Shown: positions 19,201 to 26,942 of the stretch, piece by piece
How the letters are laid out: each line of letters begins with the position of its first letter
How positions within the stretch are numbered: the first letter of the stretch is position 1
Assembly: GCA_040394195.1 (NCBI GenBank)
Contig: JBEBSR010000017.1
Location: 1 to 45,211, forward strand
Direction: 5' to 3'
Source: Wohlfahrtiimonas larvae_A
Lineage (GTDB): Bacteria; Pseudomonadota; Gammaproteobacteria; Cardiobacteriales; Wohlfahrtiimonadaceae
Length of the DNA stretch: 45,211 nt
Notes under the pieces: model-generated
Seen by the model: the letters and a program-made list of their open reading frames with translations, nothing else
The model's database searches: none
What the model was told of the DNA's origin: nothing
Translations under genes and position numbers: made by a program

Positions 19201-19504
19201 AATCGCAAAAATGGCACAGCGTATTGCATCAGGTGAAATTGTGACATCGAATGATAATGCGATAGCTAAAAGTGTAGGGCTAACAGATTTAGGTGTGATG
19301 AAGGATCTATCAGGTAATACAAGTTTAGGGATTGGCAAATACTTAACTGAAAACTTCTATGTGGGTATTGGTATGAGTATTTTTGAAGAGAATAATAGTG
19401 CTTTTGCACTGATGCGTTACAATTTTCTTAAATATTTTAGCTTTGATACTCAAGTGAGTGATGAATATTCCACGATTGATCTGAGATATTCTAAAGAGAT
19501 TTAG
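16235..19504 (+). CDS. tamB: Translocation and assembly module inner-membrane protein TamB
   Basis: 1089-aa AsmA-like envelope-spanning protein. An N-terminal cytoplasmic basic stretch (KKKKNPWRWLKR) leads into one transmembrane helix at about 31-51. A very long periplasmic repeat-beta region follows. The C-terminal about 350 residues match the DUF490/TamB domain (GTAQNPKVNLFSQPGMPTNSIVSYLALG and the terminal DLRYSKEI). TamB is thought to form a hydrophobic groove that moves phospholipid or aids outer-membrane protein assembly together with TamA. No TamA gene is next door; ybgI takes its place. It is shorter than E. coli TamB (1259 aa), but both ends look intact. Confidence 0.9.
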   Translation: MTTEIAENQAPQVEEQPTKKKKNPWRWLKRFIYLIIFLLVLIVGFVAFVIFTPQGLKLVDYVLKKSPVSEMVQIDELRGTLWQGIQFDRLHLALNEENYIELSNAEAQWDLSKILDKSVTVKSLSVEQADIILTKPGEPTPPDPDAAPFLPFSFKRGQLPVDITIDSVKAADVAVILPDLSVYVESAKVNDGVISQTTWAFKDVAYKGLLNIGDNVTLPLNATASIDANKETDAVNIRLKNSTREMRIGEDYFDHAMNILVTGTLNDLKVHDAITFNWPDMLAKPLVIETKLNIKNQADLSWDLTLFNISNQLATTGQWSLNNPKTLVANLDLYMTELKDIYPELTGSVKGDFSFAGDFKKPLLSGDITGKNIKGFGVILDSFDIKADHNEAQTTAFTADLSQLKAQDITVKSGKIKLQAEKIEQFDFSAIIENIANKEKVIVDKVTLTSVGSLEEHNIDLRVRSIFNATDFVGIGHVNRENYKEWSLDINKLDVYSDIIGKYNLSKPAQLNVSPKNIKLSLLCLQELPTTFCLEGQKTSTQSFGSVVIRRLQPKKIKSLLPPDMDINTTADMVIVGQFTDEKNFNGVVDLSLSEGHIRYRMQGYELNIPLKKTKAIVHAKPAEIMTQLDIDWGKYLQVHGGGTMKEPFGKQLVDVKVTGNAPTLDWILPIVPVLQKLDGKLDMKLETSGELSKGLDIGFNLDLTNGEIYNAEYNSSIKNINLKVALQKGTPMLSVDGGLLAGSGKMTLNGVIDLKTMESNIKVRGDSLLLADSTNVKAIASPNVDITIKKGAAVIRGNLLIPELKFLYKSSDDPRGSVHKVSEDTIVISSKRPIVEKKEPSKFWNNSTMDFKIVLGDNISVGAVGFVGKLMGSLDLKKSVNNPLTALGIINMGSGVYNVLGQELTLDKGKIQFTGLDIANPNIEFQASRMFENKRTGTKVSVGVRVTGTAQNPKVNLFSQPGMPTNSIVSYLALGSDVDSLTAVEMLQIAKMAQRIASGEIVTSNDNAIAKSVGLTDLGVMKDLSGNTSLGIGKYLTENFYVGIGMSIFEENNSAFALMRYNFLKYFSFDTQVSDEYSTIDLRYSKEI

Positions 19505-19531
19505 AGTAAGTATAGTTAATAAAGAATAATC

Positions 19532-19570
19532 AAAATCCCCAATGATATTAATGTGTTCATTGGGGATTTT
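19532..19570. terminator. Bidirectional terminator between tamB and the pilin operon
   Basis: A perfect 14-bp stem (left arm AAAATCCCCAATGA, right arm 19557-19570) around an 11-nt loop, with T-rich ends on both strands. It sits between two convergent stop codons. Confidence 0.85.
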
Positions 19571-19574
19571 GCTC

Positions 19575-20633
19575 TTAATCTTGATTTAAGTGAGTATTTT
19601 TAAAGCGAATAACTCTTGTTAGCGTGCGTTCAGGAGTATCACCGTGAGCACCAAAAGTGAACTGAAATTTAATGGCTCGCACCTGTTTAATTAATTCTTT
19701 TTTTAAAGGATAAGTATTGATATTTTGGCCAATTTGATCCATATGTACAGTCTTGCTTAATAGATTTGGTTCAGGGGTATTATTAGTTGAGGACTTATCA
19801 ACGACTAAATTATAGTTAGCATCAGATGCAAAGGGATTGATCCAACCTCCTTTTGTAATATCGCTCATAGGGGCATTATCGGGAACATGTGTTTGGTTTT
19901 TACCCTCAGGTGAAAAGCCTAGAAATATGTCAACATTATTTCTACCTACAGATATTGTATCAGTATTGTTTTCATCAGATAAAAACATAACCGTTGCATC
20001 ATTCATGGTTGGTGTATAAAGCGCTTCTGTATTATTGCTGTCTTTGGCACGTCTGGATTGGGCCGCAGATAATGCCACAAATGCCATAATATTATTTGCT
20101 CTTGCACCATATACAGTATCAGTAGTAATCACGGCATCCATAGGTAACATTTCTAAAACTGTAGCACCAATATGCACAGCGCTTTGATCTTGACCACAAC
20201 CTGCATTTTTGATAAGTATTGGCGTATAAGATTGTAATGCAGGAGGATTACTTTTGTTAAAGTCTAACATACCCAATGCAGTATGCTGGTATTCAGCAAT
20301 AACTGGATGAACAAAAACAATTTGTTTACGAGCTAGATTATCGCCAAGAGAAATAATATTGGTTGGAACTCTAACCTTGTTTGTGTCTGTTAATGCATAG
20401 ATTTGATCAGGCACAGCGCATTCAAATCCACCTGTATTTTCAATATCTGTTTCTAGCAAATTCATCATTTTTCGGATTTGTTGTTGGTCATGATTGGCTT
20501 GTTGAAAATCTACAACATTTTGAGAACTGATGCTATAAAATGCCAACATTGAAAGAATTAAGATTAAACCCAGACCAACAGCAACCATTAATTCAATAAG
20601 AGAGACACCTTTATTTTTATATGTTTTTAACAT
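19575..20633 (-). CDS. pilW: Type IV pilus minor pilin, PilW family
   Basis: 352 aa with a class III prepilin leader: short basic N-terminus, cleavage at KG-VSLIE, the conserved Glu at +5, then a hydrophobic helix (LMVAVGLGLILILSMLAFY). The NTGGFECAVPDQIY segment soon after the helix is typical of PilW. As a minor pilin, PilW would be cleaved by PilD and join the complex that primes pilus assembly. AAGGAT precedes the ATG. It is the second gene of a two-gene unit, 19 bp after a FimT/GspH-like pilin. The usual neighbours pilV, pilX, pilY1 and pilE are missing here. Confidence 0.85.
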   Translation of the reverse strand: MLKTYKNKGVSLIELMVAVGLGLILILSMLAFYSISSQNVVDFQQANHDQQQIRKMMNLLETDIENTGGFECAVPDQIYALTDTNKVRVPTNIISLGDNLARKQIVFVHPVIAEYQHTALGMLDFNKSNPPALQSYTPILIKNAGCGQDQSAVHIGATVLEMLPMDAVITTDTVYGARANNIMAFVALSAAQSRRAKDSNNTEALYTPTMNDATVMFLSDENNTDTISVGRNNVDIFLGFSPEGKNQTHVPDNAPMSDITKGGWINPFASDANYNLVVDKSSTNNTPEPNLLSKTVHMDQIGQNINTYPLKKELIKQVRAIKFQFTFGAHGDTPERTLTRVIRFKNTHLNQD

Positions 20634-20652
20634 GTTAAATCCTTAAACTATC

Positions 20653-21540
20653 TTATTGTAAAAATCTAGAGCCGCAGATGTTTTGGCTGAATGAAGGCGG
20701 GGATCCGCTTGTACCGTTAACAATAGTTGGTGTGAATGTAAGATCATTCTGGATAATGTCTCTATTGAATGTGTAATTAATCACATCTACAGTTAAGCCG
20801 CCACCTATACGACAACCAGCTAAAACTCCTATAGGATCTTGGAATTGTGGCCTAATTTGGTTCCATTGTGTATTGCTATTAAAACTAGTATCCACGATAT
20901 TCTCATCTAGTACAAAAATAGGCATGATTAATGCACCAGATGGATAAAATACTAAATAAGTTGGTTTGCCATTCACGACACCTTGATCAGGAGCTTGTCG
21001 AACTCTGCTATATCCTTCCATTTCAACTGCAGCATTTGAACCGGCAAGTTTTTTACGGTCTATGGCATTATGTTCAGTGCTGTCAATTACATTTAAATTA
21101 TATTGGTTATTGATCGTAAAAATAGATTGGCGTGCAATAAGATAATTGGTATTAGGTGTGCCATTGCCATCCGTTGAGCCGGAGTCTTTTGCTTCTAATG
21201 CATCATCTTGTTGATCAATAGAAGCATGTTTAAAGCCAATAGGTTTAAATGACATTATCCAGTCTTGGTACCAATAAGTATCTCTATCTCTGTTATGGTC
21301 ATAATCAAAATACCCGGCAGTGTAAACATATACAATACGGTTAGTAGAAGTTGAAATTTCTTGTGCTGAACGTAAAAAGTTGGCTGCTTTTATCATCTGG
21401 CTTTTAGCGCGTGATTGCTCAATGAAATCATAGAAAGCTGGTACACCAAACATTGTAATAATTGCAAAGATAAAAAGAGTGATCATTAGCTCTATGAGCG
21501 TATAACCTTTATTAGTATGAAGTGATCTTCGTAAATTCAT
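20653..21540 (-). CDS. Type IV pilus pseudopilin, FimT/FimU (GspH-like)
   Basis: 295 aa with a prepilin leader (NKG-YTLIELMITLFIFAIITMFGVPAFYDFIEQSRAKSQ). That is the GspH/FimT signature, with Glu at +5 and a Pro in the helix. The AANFLRSAQEISTSTNRIVYVY stretch fits the GspH domain. It is longer than typical FimT/FimU (about 170-220 aa), with extra internal loops. The C-terminal region has two cysteines (CRIGGG and ICGSRFLQ) able to form a pilin disulfide. AAAGG precedes the ATG. A 13-bp dyad lies 26 bp upstream. Confidence 0.8.
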   Translation of the reverse strand: MNLRRSLHTNKGYTLIELMITLFIFAIITMFGVPAFYDFIEQSRAKSQMIKAANFLRSAQEISTSTNRIVYVYTAGYFDYDHNRDRDTYWYQDWIMSFKPIGFKHASIDQQDDALEAKDSGSTDGNGTPNTNYLIARQSIFTINNQYNLNVIDSTEHNAIDRKKLAGSNAAVEMEGYSRVRQAPDQGVVNGKPTYLVFYPSGALIMPIFVLDENIVDTSFNSNTQWNQIRPQFQDPIGVLAGCRIGGGLTVDVINYTFNRDIIQNDLTFTPTIVNGTSGSPPSFSQNICGSRFLQ

Positions 21541-21565
21541 TTGTTATAACCTTTTTTGTTTGTAA

Positions 21566-21578
21566 TGTAGAGTCTACA
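21566..21578. promoter_or_regulatory. 13-bp dyad upstream of the minor pilin genes
   Basis: TGTAGA-G-TCTACA is a perfect 6-1-6 inverted repeat about 26 bp upstream of the fimT-like ATG. It is a possible operator or RNA hairpin for the pilin unit. Function is inferred. Confidence 0.3.
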
Positions 21579-21717
21579 AATATTGGTCTTATAAATTCTG
21601 CATTGTATCATTTTATCGCTATTTAATTAATATTAAAAATAGGCGAATAGATCAAGTTTATGACAGATTACATCTTATTTTTTGTTACAATCAGTTCTTT
21701 TATATTTGGAAGATGAT

Positions 21718-22392
21718 ATGGAACTTGATTTTACAGTTCTTCTCCTAATGTTAATCCCATTAGTATTTGCAATTACCATTCATGAAGCTGCTCATGGTTA
21801 TATGGCGTATTGGCTAGGCGACAATACTGCAAAGTTACAGGGACGATTATCATTATCCCCTATTCGTCACATAGATCCTGTCGGTACAATCGCTGTGCCA
21901 TTGGGATTATTTGTATTATCTACATTAACAGGCTCAGGGTTATTTTTATTTGGCTGGGCGAAGCCGGTGCCATTTGACCCGCGTAAATTTAAGAACCCTC
22001 GCAAAGATATTGCATTAACTGCTTTTGCAGGACCTGCCTCTAACTTTATTCAAGCTTTTTTATGGGCAATTGTTTTGGTGATTGTTTCTGGTATGGAATC
22101 TACCTATGGAGATGAACCAACATTAACAAAAGGTTTGCAGATCATGGCGCAGTATGGCGTATTGATCAACGTATTCTTGATGGTACTGAATTTAATGCCT
22201 ATTCCACCATTAGATGGCGGGAAAATTGCCATGATGTTATTGCCGTATAACCTTGCAAGGCAATTAGAGAAAGTTGAGCCTTATGGCCTTTGGGTCATCA
22301 TAGGATTATTATATTTAGGCGTTTTGCCGCTGAGTTTAATCTCAGGAATAATCGTCAAACTAATTTTATCTATTTTAGGAATCTTTTTTTAG
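21718..22392 (+). CDS. Site-2 protease family (M50) membrane metalloprotease
   Basis: 224 aa from the ATG at 21718, which has GGAAGA upstream; the frame is open from 21682, but that extension lacks a site. The zinc motif HEAAH (H22, E23, H26) lies in the first transmembrane helix, and the third ligand is in NLMPIPPLDGG near residue 160. This is the compact YwhC/Rip-like M50 group with no PDZ domain, unlike RseP. Four to six hydrophobic segments are present. The substrate is unknown. It is followed 9 bp later by trpS and then scpA, a gene order common in gammaproteobacteria, so it is probably constitutively co-transcribed. Confidence 0.88.
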   Translation: MELDFTVLLLMLIPLVFAITIHEAAHGYMAYWLGDNTAKLQGRLSLSPIRHIDPVGTIAVPLGLFVLSTLTGSGLFLFGWAKPVPFDPRKFKNPRKDIALTAFAGPASNFIQAFLWAIVLVIVSGMESTYGDEPTLTKGLQIMAQYGVLINVFLMVLNLMPIPPLDGGKIAMMLLPYNLARQLEKVEPYGLWVIIGLLYLGVLPLSLISGIIVKLILSILGIFF

Positions 22393-22401
22393 GATAAAGA
22401 A

Positions 22402-23394
22402 ATGTCTAAACAAGTCGTATTAACAGGAATTACTACAACAGGAACGCCTCATTTAGGTAACTTTGCAGGTGCAGTTGGCCCAGCAATTAAAATGAGCCAA
22501 GAGAATGATAACTGTTTCTTTTTCTTAGCGGATTATCATGCTTTGATTAAGTGCCAAGAGCCTGCACGTATCATTCAATCTCGTCAAGAAATTGCAGCAA
22601 CATGGCTAGCATTGGGCTTAGACACAGATAAAGCAACGTTCTATCGTCAATCAGATATTCCTGAAATTACGCAATTAATGTGGTTGTTAACATGCGTAAC
22701 ATCTAAAGGCTTGATGAATCGTGCACATGCATATAAAGCAGCAGTGGACGATAATACAACGAACAACGAAGATCCTGATAAAGGTATTACGATGGGGTTA
22801 TTCTCATATCCTGTATTGATGGCAGCAGATATTTTGATGTTCAATGCACATCAAGTACCTGTTGGTCGTGATCAGATTCAGCACGTTGAAATGGCGCGTG
22901 ATATTGCACAGCGTTTTAACTATTTATATGGTGAGCATTTCGTATTGCCAGAAGCTAAGATTGAAGAAAGCGTTGCATTGCTACCAGGTTTAGATGGCCG
23001 TAAAATGAGTAAAAGCTATAATAATACGATTCCATTGTTCTTGCCTGAAAAGCAATTGCGTAAATCAATCATGAAAATTGTGACAGATTCAACTGAACCA
23101 GGTGTTCCAAAAGATCCTGATCAATCTACTCTGTATGAAATGTATAAAGCATTTGCAACAGAAGCAGAGTGTGCAGAAATTCGTAAAGCCTATGCAGAAG
23201 GCATTGCCTGGGGCGAAATGAAACAAGTATTGTTTGAGAAGATTAATGCGATTCTGATTGAGCCACGTGAAAAATATAATGAATTGATGGCAAATCCAAA
23301 ATATGTTGAAGGTGTATTGTTAAAAGGTGCAGAAAGAGCGCGTGAACATACGGTGCCTTTCATTGCACAATTGCAAAAAGCTGTAGGTCTATAA
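22402..23394 (+). CDS. trpS: Tryptophanyl-tRNA synthetase
   Basis: Class I aminoacyl-tRNA synthetase charging tRNA-Trp. 330 aa, the usual length. The HIGH-equivalent is TGTPHLGNFAG near residues 12-22. The KMSKS loop is intact (GRKMSKSYNN, about residues 199-208). The tryptophan-pocket region (VLMAADILMFNAHQVPVGRDQIQHVE) is well conserved. Translation starts 9 bp after the M50 protease, and scpA begins 3 bp after its stop, so the three genes form one operon. Confidence 0.96.
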   Translation: MSKQVVLTGITTTGTPHLGNFAGAVGPAIKMSQENDNCFFFLADYHALIKCQEPARIIQSRQEIAATWLALGLDTDKATFYRQSDIPEITQLMWLLTCVTSKGLMNRAHAYKAAVDDNTTNNEDPDKGITMGLFSYPVLMAADILMFNAHQVPVGRDQIQHVEMARDIAQRFNYLYGEHFVLPEAKIEESVALLPGLDGRKMSKSYNNTIPLFLPEKQLRKSIMKIVTDSTEPGVPKDPDQSTLYEMYKAFATEAECAEIRKAYAEGIAWGEMKQVLFEKINAILIEPREKYNELMANPKYVEGVLLKGAERAREHTVPFIAQLQKAVGL

Positions 23395-23397
23395 ATA

Positions 23398-24189
23398 ATG
23401 TTATTTGAAGCTGAACAGGATAATGTTGGTGCAATTTATCGAGGTGAGCCTGTTCAGCTCCCTTTAGATCTATTCATTCCACCAGATGCATTGGAATTAT
23501 GGTTAGAAGCATTCGAAGGGCCATTTGACTTATTGTTGTATCTGATTCGTCGTAATAATTTTGATATTTTAGATATCCCTGTTTCTGAAATCACACGCCA
23601 ATATATGGCGTATGTGGATTTATTGAAAAAGGATCGTTTTGAATTGGCATCTGATTATTTGGTTATGGCTGCATGGCTAGCTGAGATTAAATCACGCTTG
23701 CTGTTGCCTAAACATCCAACTGTGGATGATGCTGATGAAGAAAATGATCCAAGAAAAGAGTTAATCGAACGCTTGCAGCTGTACGCACAATATAAGCAGG
23801 CTGCAATGGATATGGATGCTTTGCCGCGCTTTGATGAAGAAATATTTCCAACATCACCAGCTTTGCCAGAACTTATTCGAGAAGAAAGGTTACCGCAAAT
23901 TCATATTGATGAATTAACAACTGCCTTGAAAAAGCTATTAAAAGAGCAGGCGCATTTTACGCAACATGTGATTACAACTGAAGTCTTATCAGTGCAAGAA
24001 CGAATGGTGAGTATTTTGGATCACTTAAGTGATGTGAGTTATTTGTCATTTGAAAAAGTATTGAATATAAAAGAAGGTAAGCTTGGCATAGTTGTTTCTT
24101 TCATTGCAATTTTAGAATTATCGAAGCAGCAGATGATTGATATTGTACAAGATAGCGCTTATGGTGTAATTAATCTTAAATTGAAATAA
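23398..24189 (+). CDS. scpA: Segregation and condensation protein A
   Basis: Kleisin subunit of the SMC-ScpAB chromosome condensation complex. 263 aa. The N-terminal SMC-binding domain is clear (FEGPFDLLLYLIRRNNFDILDIPVSEITRQY, then LVMAAWLAEIKSRLLLP). An acidic linker (DDADEENDPRKELIERL) and a C-terminal winged-helix domain follow. It starts 3 bp after trpS. The usual partner scpB is not downstream: a tRNA-Gln and prs follow instead, so scpB must lie elsewhere. Confidence 0.93.
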   Translation: MLFEAEQDNVGAIYRGEPVQLPLDLFIPPDALELWLEAFEGPFDLLLYLIRRNNFDILDIPVSEITRQYMAYVDLLKKDRFELASDYLVMAAWLAEIKSRLLLPKHPTVDDADEENDPRKELIERLQLYAQYKQAAMDMDALPRFDEEIFPTSPALPELIREERLPQIHIDELTTALKKLLKEQAHFTQHVITTEVLSVQERMVSILDHLSDVSYLSFEKVLNIKEGKLGIVVSFIAILELSKQQMIDIVQDSAYGVINLKLK

Positions 24190-24395
24190 ATTGTGAGAAA
24201 TTGCCTATATTTGAAGCAGTTTTTGATTTCTAATGCTAGAATGTACTCTTTGTTGAAGGTGAAAAATAGCAGTAATATTATTGGATGCGCATCTGAATAA
24301 TGATTTTTTAATCATAAGTTAGTTCGGTGTAATATCTATGTGATTGTTTTTGTTTTGATAAATTCATTTGATTAAAAGTTGTGCAGTTAAAGGGG

Positions 24396-24423
24396 TGGAC
24401 AAGAGATTAAAAATCCCTATAAT
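24396..24423 (+). promoter_or_regulatory. Promoter of tRNA-Gln
   Basis: -35 TGGACA (24396-24401, 5 of 6) and a perfect -10 TATAAT (24418-24423) with a 16-bp spacer, 13 bp before the mature tRNA. Confidence 0.8.
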
Positions 24424-24436
24424 GCATCACATCTTT

Positions 24437-24511
24437 TGGGCTGTAGCCAAGCGGTAAGGCAGCGGGTTTTGATCCCGCCATTCCCAGGTTCGATCCCTGG
24501 CAGCCCAGCCA
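24437..24511 (+). tRNA. tRNA-Gln (anticodon UUG)
   Basis: 75-nt cloverleaf with acceptor TGGGCTG pairing with CAGCCCA, D-loop AGCCAAGCGGTAAGGC, and anticodon stem GCGGG/CCCGC with loop TTTTGAT (anticodon TTG at 24469-24471). The T-arm is CCAGG-TTCGATC-CCTGG and the 3' CCA is encoded. The U1-A72 pair is typical of bacterial tRNA-Gln. Confidence 0.97.
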
Positions 24512-24637
24512 AAATTCTTCTTTCTAATGAGTTTGTAGATTACAAGAGCTTCTCATGCTTATGCAAAATATAGTAATATATCACGGCTACAAACATCACC
24601 TTTATTTTAATCAATCTTTAATCAAGGAAGTATAATC

Positions 24638-25588
24638 ATGAGCAATGCTCAGATGATGATCTTTGCTGGTAACGCGAACCCAGAATTAGCTAATAAAATT
24701 GTTGAACATCTAGGTATGACTCTTGGCGATGCCACTGTTGGTCGTTTCTCTGATGGTGAAGTAATGGTTTCAATTAATGAAAACGTTCGTGGTAAAGACG
24801 TATTCTTAATTCAGCCAACATGCTATCCAACTAACGATAACTTAATGGAACTTTTAGTAACGATTGATGCGCTTCGTCGTGCTTCAGCGATGAGAATTAC
24901 AGCTGTAATTCCTTACTTTGGTTACTCAAGACAAGATCGTCGTCCACGTTCTGCGCGTGTTCCAATCTCTGCAAAAGTTGTTGCTAACATGATCACAAGC
25001 GTAGGCTGTAATCGTGTTTTAACAATTGATTTGCATGCTGATCAAATTCAAGGCTTCTTTGAAATTCCTGTTGATAATATCTATGCAACACCAGTAATGT
25101 ACCGTGACATTATCGGTCTTCAACAAGAAAATTTATGTATCGTATCTCCAGACGTTGGTGGTGTTTTACGTGCACGTGCAATTGCTAAGCAATTGGAAAC
25201 AAATGATTTAGTAATCATTGATAAGCGCCGCCCAGCACCAAACGTATCAGAAGTAATGAATATCATTGGTGATGTTCGTGGTAAAAACTGTGTAATTGTA
25301 GATGATATCGTTGATACAGCAGGTACATTGGCAGCAGCTGCAAACGTATTGAAAGAAAATGGTGCAATGTCTGTTCGTGCGTACTGCTCACATCCAATTT
25401 TATCTGGCAAAGCAATTCAAAATATTGAAAGCTCTGCATTAGATGAAATGATCGTAACAGATACGATTCCATTGTCAGAAGCTTCAATGAATTGTGAGAA
25501 AATTCGCGTATTGTCAGTTTCTCATATCATTGCTAACACAATTCGTCGCATTCATGCGGAAGAATCAGTGAGCAGTCTTTTTGCTTAA
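24638..25588 (+). CDS. prs: Ribose-phosphate pyrophosphokinase (PRPP synthetase)
   Basis: Makes PRPP from ribose 5-phosphate and ATP for nucleotide, histidine, tryptophan and NAD synthesis. 316 aa, the standard class I length. It carries the FSDGEVMVSINENVRGKDVFLIQ start block, the ATP-site YSRQDRRPRSARVPISAK, the divalent-metal/PRPP motif VLTIDLHADQIQGFF, and the PRPP-binding loop VIVDDIVDTAGTL. AAGGAAG precedes the ATG. It follows the tRNA-Gln and has its own terminator. Confidence 0.97.
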   Translation: MSNAQMMIFAGNANPELANKIVEHLGMTLGDATVGRFSDGEVMVSINENVRGKDVFLIQPTCYPTNDNLMELLVTIDALRRASAMRITAVIPYFGYSRQDRRPRSARVPISAKVVANMITSVGCNRVLTIDLHADQIQGFFEIPVDNIYATPVMYRDIIGLQQENLCIVSPDVGGVLRARAIAKQLETNDLVIIDKRRPAPNVSEVMNIIGDVRGKNCVIVDDIVDTAGTLAAAANVLKENGAMSVRAYCSHPILSGKAIQNIESSALDEMIVTDTIPLSEASMNCEKIRVLSVSHIIANTIRRIHAEESVSSLFA

Positions 25589-25611
25589 TTGAGAATTTAC
25601 GTTATATTATA

Positions 25612-25634
25612 AAGCCAGATTATTTCTGGCTTTT
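25612..25634 (+). terminator. Rho-independent terminator of prs
   Basis: AAGCCAGA and TCTGGCTT form a perfect 8-bp stem around TTATT, followed by a T run. Confidence 0.8.
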
Positions 25635-25654
25635 GTTTTATATGAGGATTTAAA

Positions 25655-25927
25655 ATGTCACGCACTGTATTTTGTCAAAAACTCAAAAAAGAGGCGGAAG
25701 GTTTAGCACGCCCAATGTATCCTGGCGAATTAGGAACGAAAATTTTTGAAAATATTTCTAATGAAGCTTGGCAGTTGTGGTTAAAGCAACAAACTATTTT
25801 GATCAATGAATATCGTGTGAATCCATTGGATCCTAATGCACGTAAATTCATTGAAGAGCAAATGGTTCAATTTTTCTTCAGTGACAGTGATATTGAATTG
25901 CCAGAGCAATTTGTACCACAGAAATAA
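25655..25927 (+). CDS. yggX: Probable Fe(2+)-trafficking protein YggX
   Basis: 90 aa, the normal YggX size. It keeps the N-terminal MSRTVFCQKLKKEAEGL with the single conserved Cys7 and the PMYPGELGTKIFENIS block. The C-terminal QFFFSD tract is also typical. Family members protect FeS clusters from oxidative damage and may move labile iron. It sits alone between two terminators. In enterobacteria yggX pairs with mutY, which is not seen here. Confidence 0.95.
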   Translation: MSRTVFCQKLKKEAEGLARPMYPGELGTKIFENISNEAWQLWLKQQTILINEYRVNPLDPNARKFIEEQMVQFFFSDSDIELPEQFVPQK

Positions 25928-25928
25928 A

Positions 25929-25955
25929 AAATAACCGCTCAATGAGCGGTTATTT
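25929..25955. terminator. Bidirectional terminator between yggX and the dipeptidase gene
   Basis: AAATAACCGCTC and GAGCGGTTATTT form a perfect 12-bp stem around AAT. It separates convergent genes. Confidence 0.85.
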
Positions 25956-25971
25956 CATTTTAAGGGCTTGA

Positions 25972-26532
25972 TTATTCAATTACATCTAAACGATCATCCT
26001 CTAATAATGGATATTCGTAAGTGTTGAAAAATTGATAATGCCACCATTCGTGTGAATAGTTATCGAAACCTGCATTGAGCATCATTCCTGCTAGCATCAA
26101 GCGGTTTTTCTGTGCTTCTGTTGAGACATTATAATTGGCATGCCATGATTCAGGTAAGAAGCTATCGAATGGTGTGCCCATTTCTAATGGTTCGCCTGTG
26201 ATAATATCAGCCAAACCAACATCAACAGCAACACCGCGAGAATGTGGTGAGCCACGCTTATGAGGGTTGGCTAGGAAATCAGGATTAGGAGAATGATCCC
26301 AAAAGATAAATTGTGCTTTTGGTGGGCGATACGCATCATAGATAATGAATTTTAAGCCAAGATGTTTCGCTTGCTCGATGGCTTTTTGAAGTTTAACTTC
26401 AGCATCTTTATGCAGTAAAACTCTAGCTTGATTGTAAACGGGCTTGCCTGTGAAATTTCTTTCATCAGCATATGGCATATCTATAAAAATGTCGTGAGAA
26501 TCTTCGGTAAGTTCGACTAAATCACTGCTCAT
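25972..26532 (-). CDS. ddpX: D-alanyl-D-alanine dipeptidase (VanX/DdpX family, M15D)
   Basis: Zinc dipeptidase that splits D-Ala-D-Ala. 186 aa with every key VanX-family residue: Arg69 in YDAYRP, zinc ligands H97 and D104 in SPHSRGVAVD, catalytic E162 and zinc ligand H165 in EWWHY. No signal peptide, so it is probably cytoplasmic. AAGGATG precedes the ATG. No vanH, vanA or dipeptide permease genes adjoin it, so a role in glycopeptide resistance is unlikely; recycling of D-Ala-D-Ala as a carbon or nitrogen source, as for E. coli DdpX, is the better guess. Confidence 0.92.
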   Translation of the reverse strand: MSSDLVELTEDSHDIFIDMPYADERNFTGKPVYNQARVLLHKDAEVKLQKAIEQAKHLGLKFIIYDAYRPPKAQFIFWDHSPNPDFLANPHKRGSPHSRGVAVDVGLADIITGEPLEMGTPFDSFLPESWHANYNVSTEAQKNRLMLAGMMLNAGFDNYSHEWWHYQFFNTYEYPLLEDDRLDVIE

Positions 26533-26633
26533 GGTTCATCCTTTTAAACCCTGTTAAAATGATTATAAATAATAACCCTTTAAATAAATTTATGTTGTTT
26601 TGTTTAAATAGTGAGCAAAAAATCATATTGGTA

Positions 26634-26662
26634 TTGACGATCTTATGAAACATCTCTATAAT
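26634..26662 (+). promoter_or_regulatory. Promoter of tRNA-Met
   Basis: -35 TTGACG (26634-26639) and -10 TATAAT (26657-26662) with an ideal 17-bp spacer, 20 bp before the mature tRNA. Confidence 0.85.
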
Positions 26663-26682
26663 TCGACTCCTTAACACAATAT

Positions 26683-26759
26683 GGACATGTAGCTCAGCTG
26701 GTTAGAGCACAGCACTCATAATGCTGGGGTCGGTGGTTCGATTCCACCTATGTCCACCA
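26683..26759 (+). tRNA. tRNA-Met, elongator (anticodon CAU)
   Basis: 77-nt cloverleaf with acceptor GGACATG pairing with TATGTCC (one G-U), D-arm AGCTCAGCTGGTTAGAGC, anticodon stem CAGCA/TGCTG with loop CTCATAA (CAT), T-arm GGTGG-TTCGATT-CCACC, and encoded CCA. The fully paired first acceptor position argues against initiator tRNA. The GGGGTC variable region is typical of elongator Met; a lysidine-modified tRNA-Ile2 is the less likely alternative. Confidence 0.93.
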
Positions 26760-26765
26760 TATTTT

Positions 26766-26794
26766 AAAAGCCTTTACGTAAGTAAAGGCTTTTT
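26766..26794 (+). terminator. Rho-independent terminator of tRNA-Met
   Basis: AAAAGCCTTTAC and GTAAAGGCTTTT form a perfect 12-bp stem around GTAA, followed by T. Confidence 0.85.
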
Positions 26795-26942
26795 GCATTT
26801 AACTTTTCATTAAAAATTAATATCAAGCAACTTGATTATTCCTTCATATTCCCTAGATATAATATATAGGTTGGTTCAAAATATTTAGAGATGTAGTTTT
26901 AAAACTTAGCTATATGAAATGGTCAATAAAGAGGAAATTACA

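Noticed and set aside
25972..26532. Vancomycin-resistance vanX
   Set aside because: The catalytic residues match, but vanH, vanA and vanRS are absent and the host looks Gram-negative; DdpX-like recycling is more likely.
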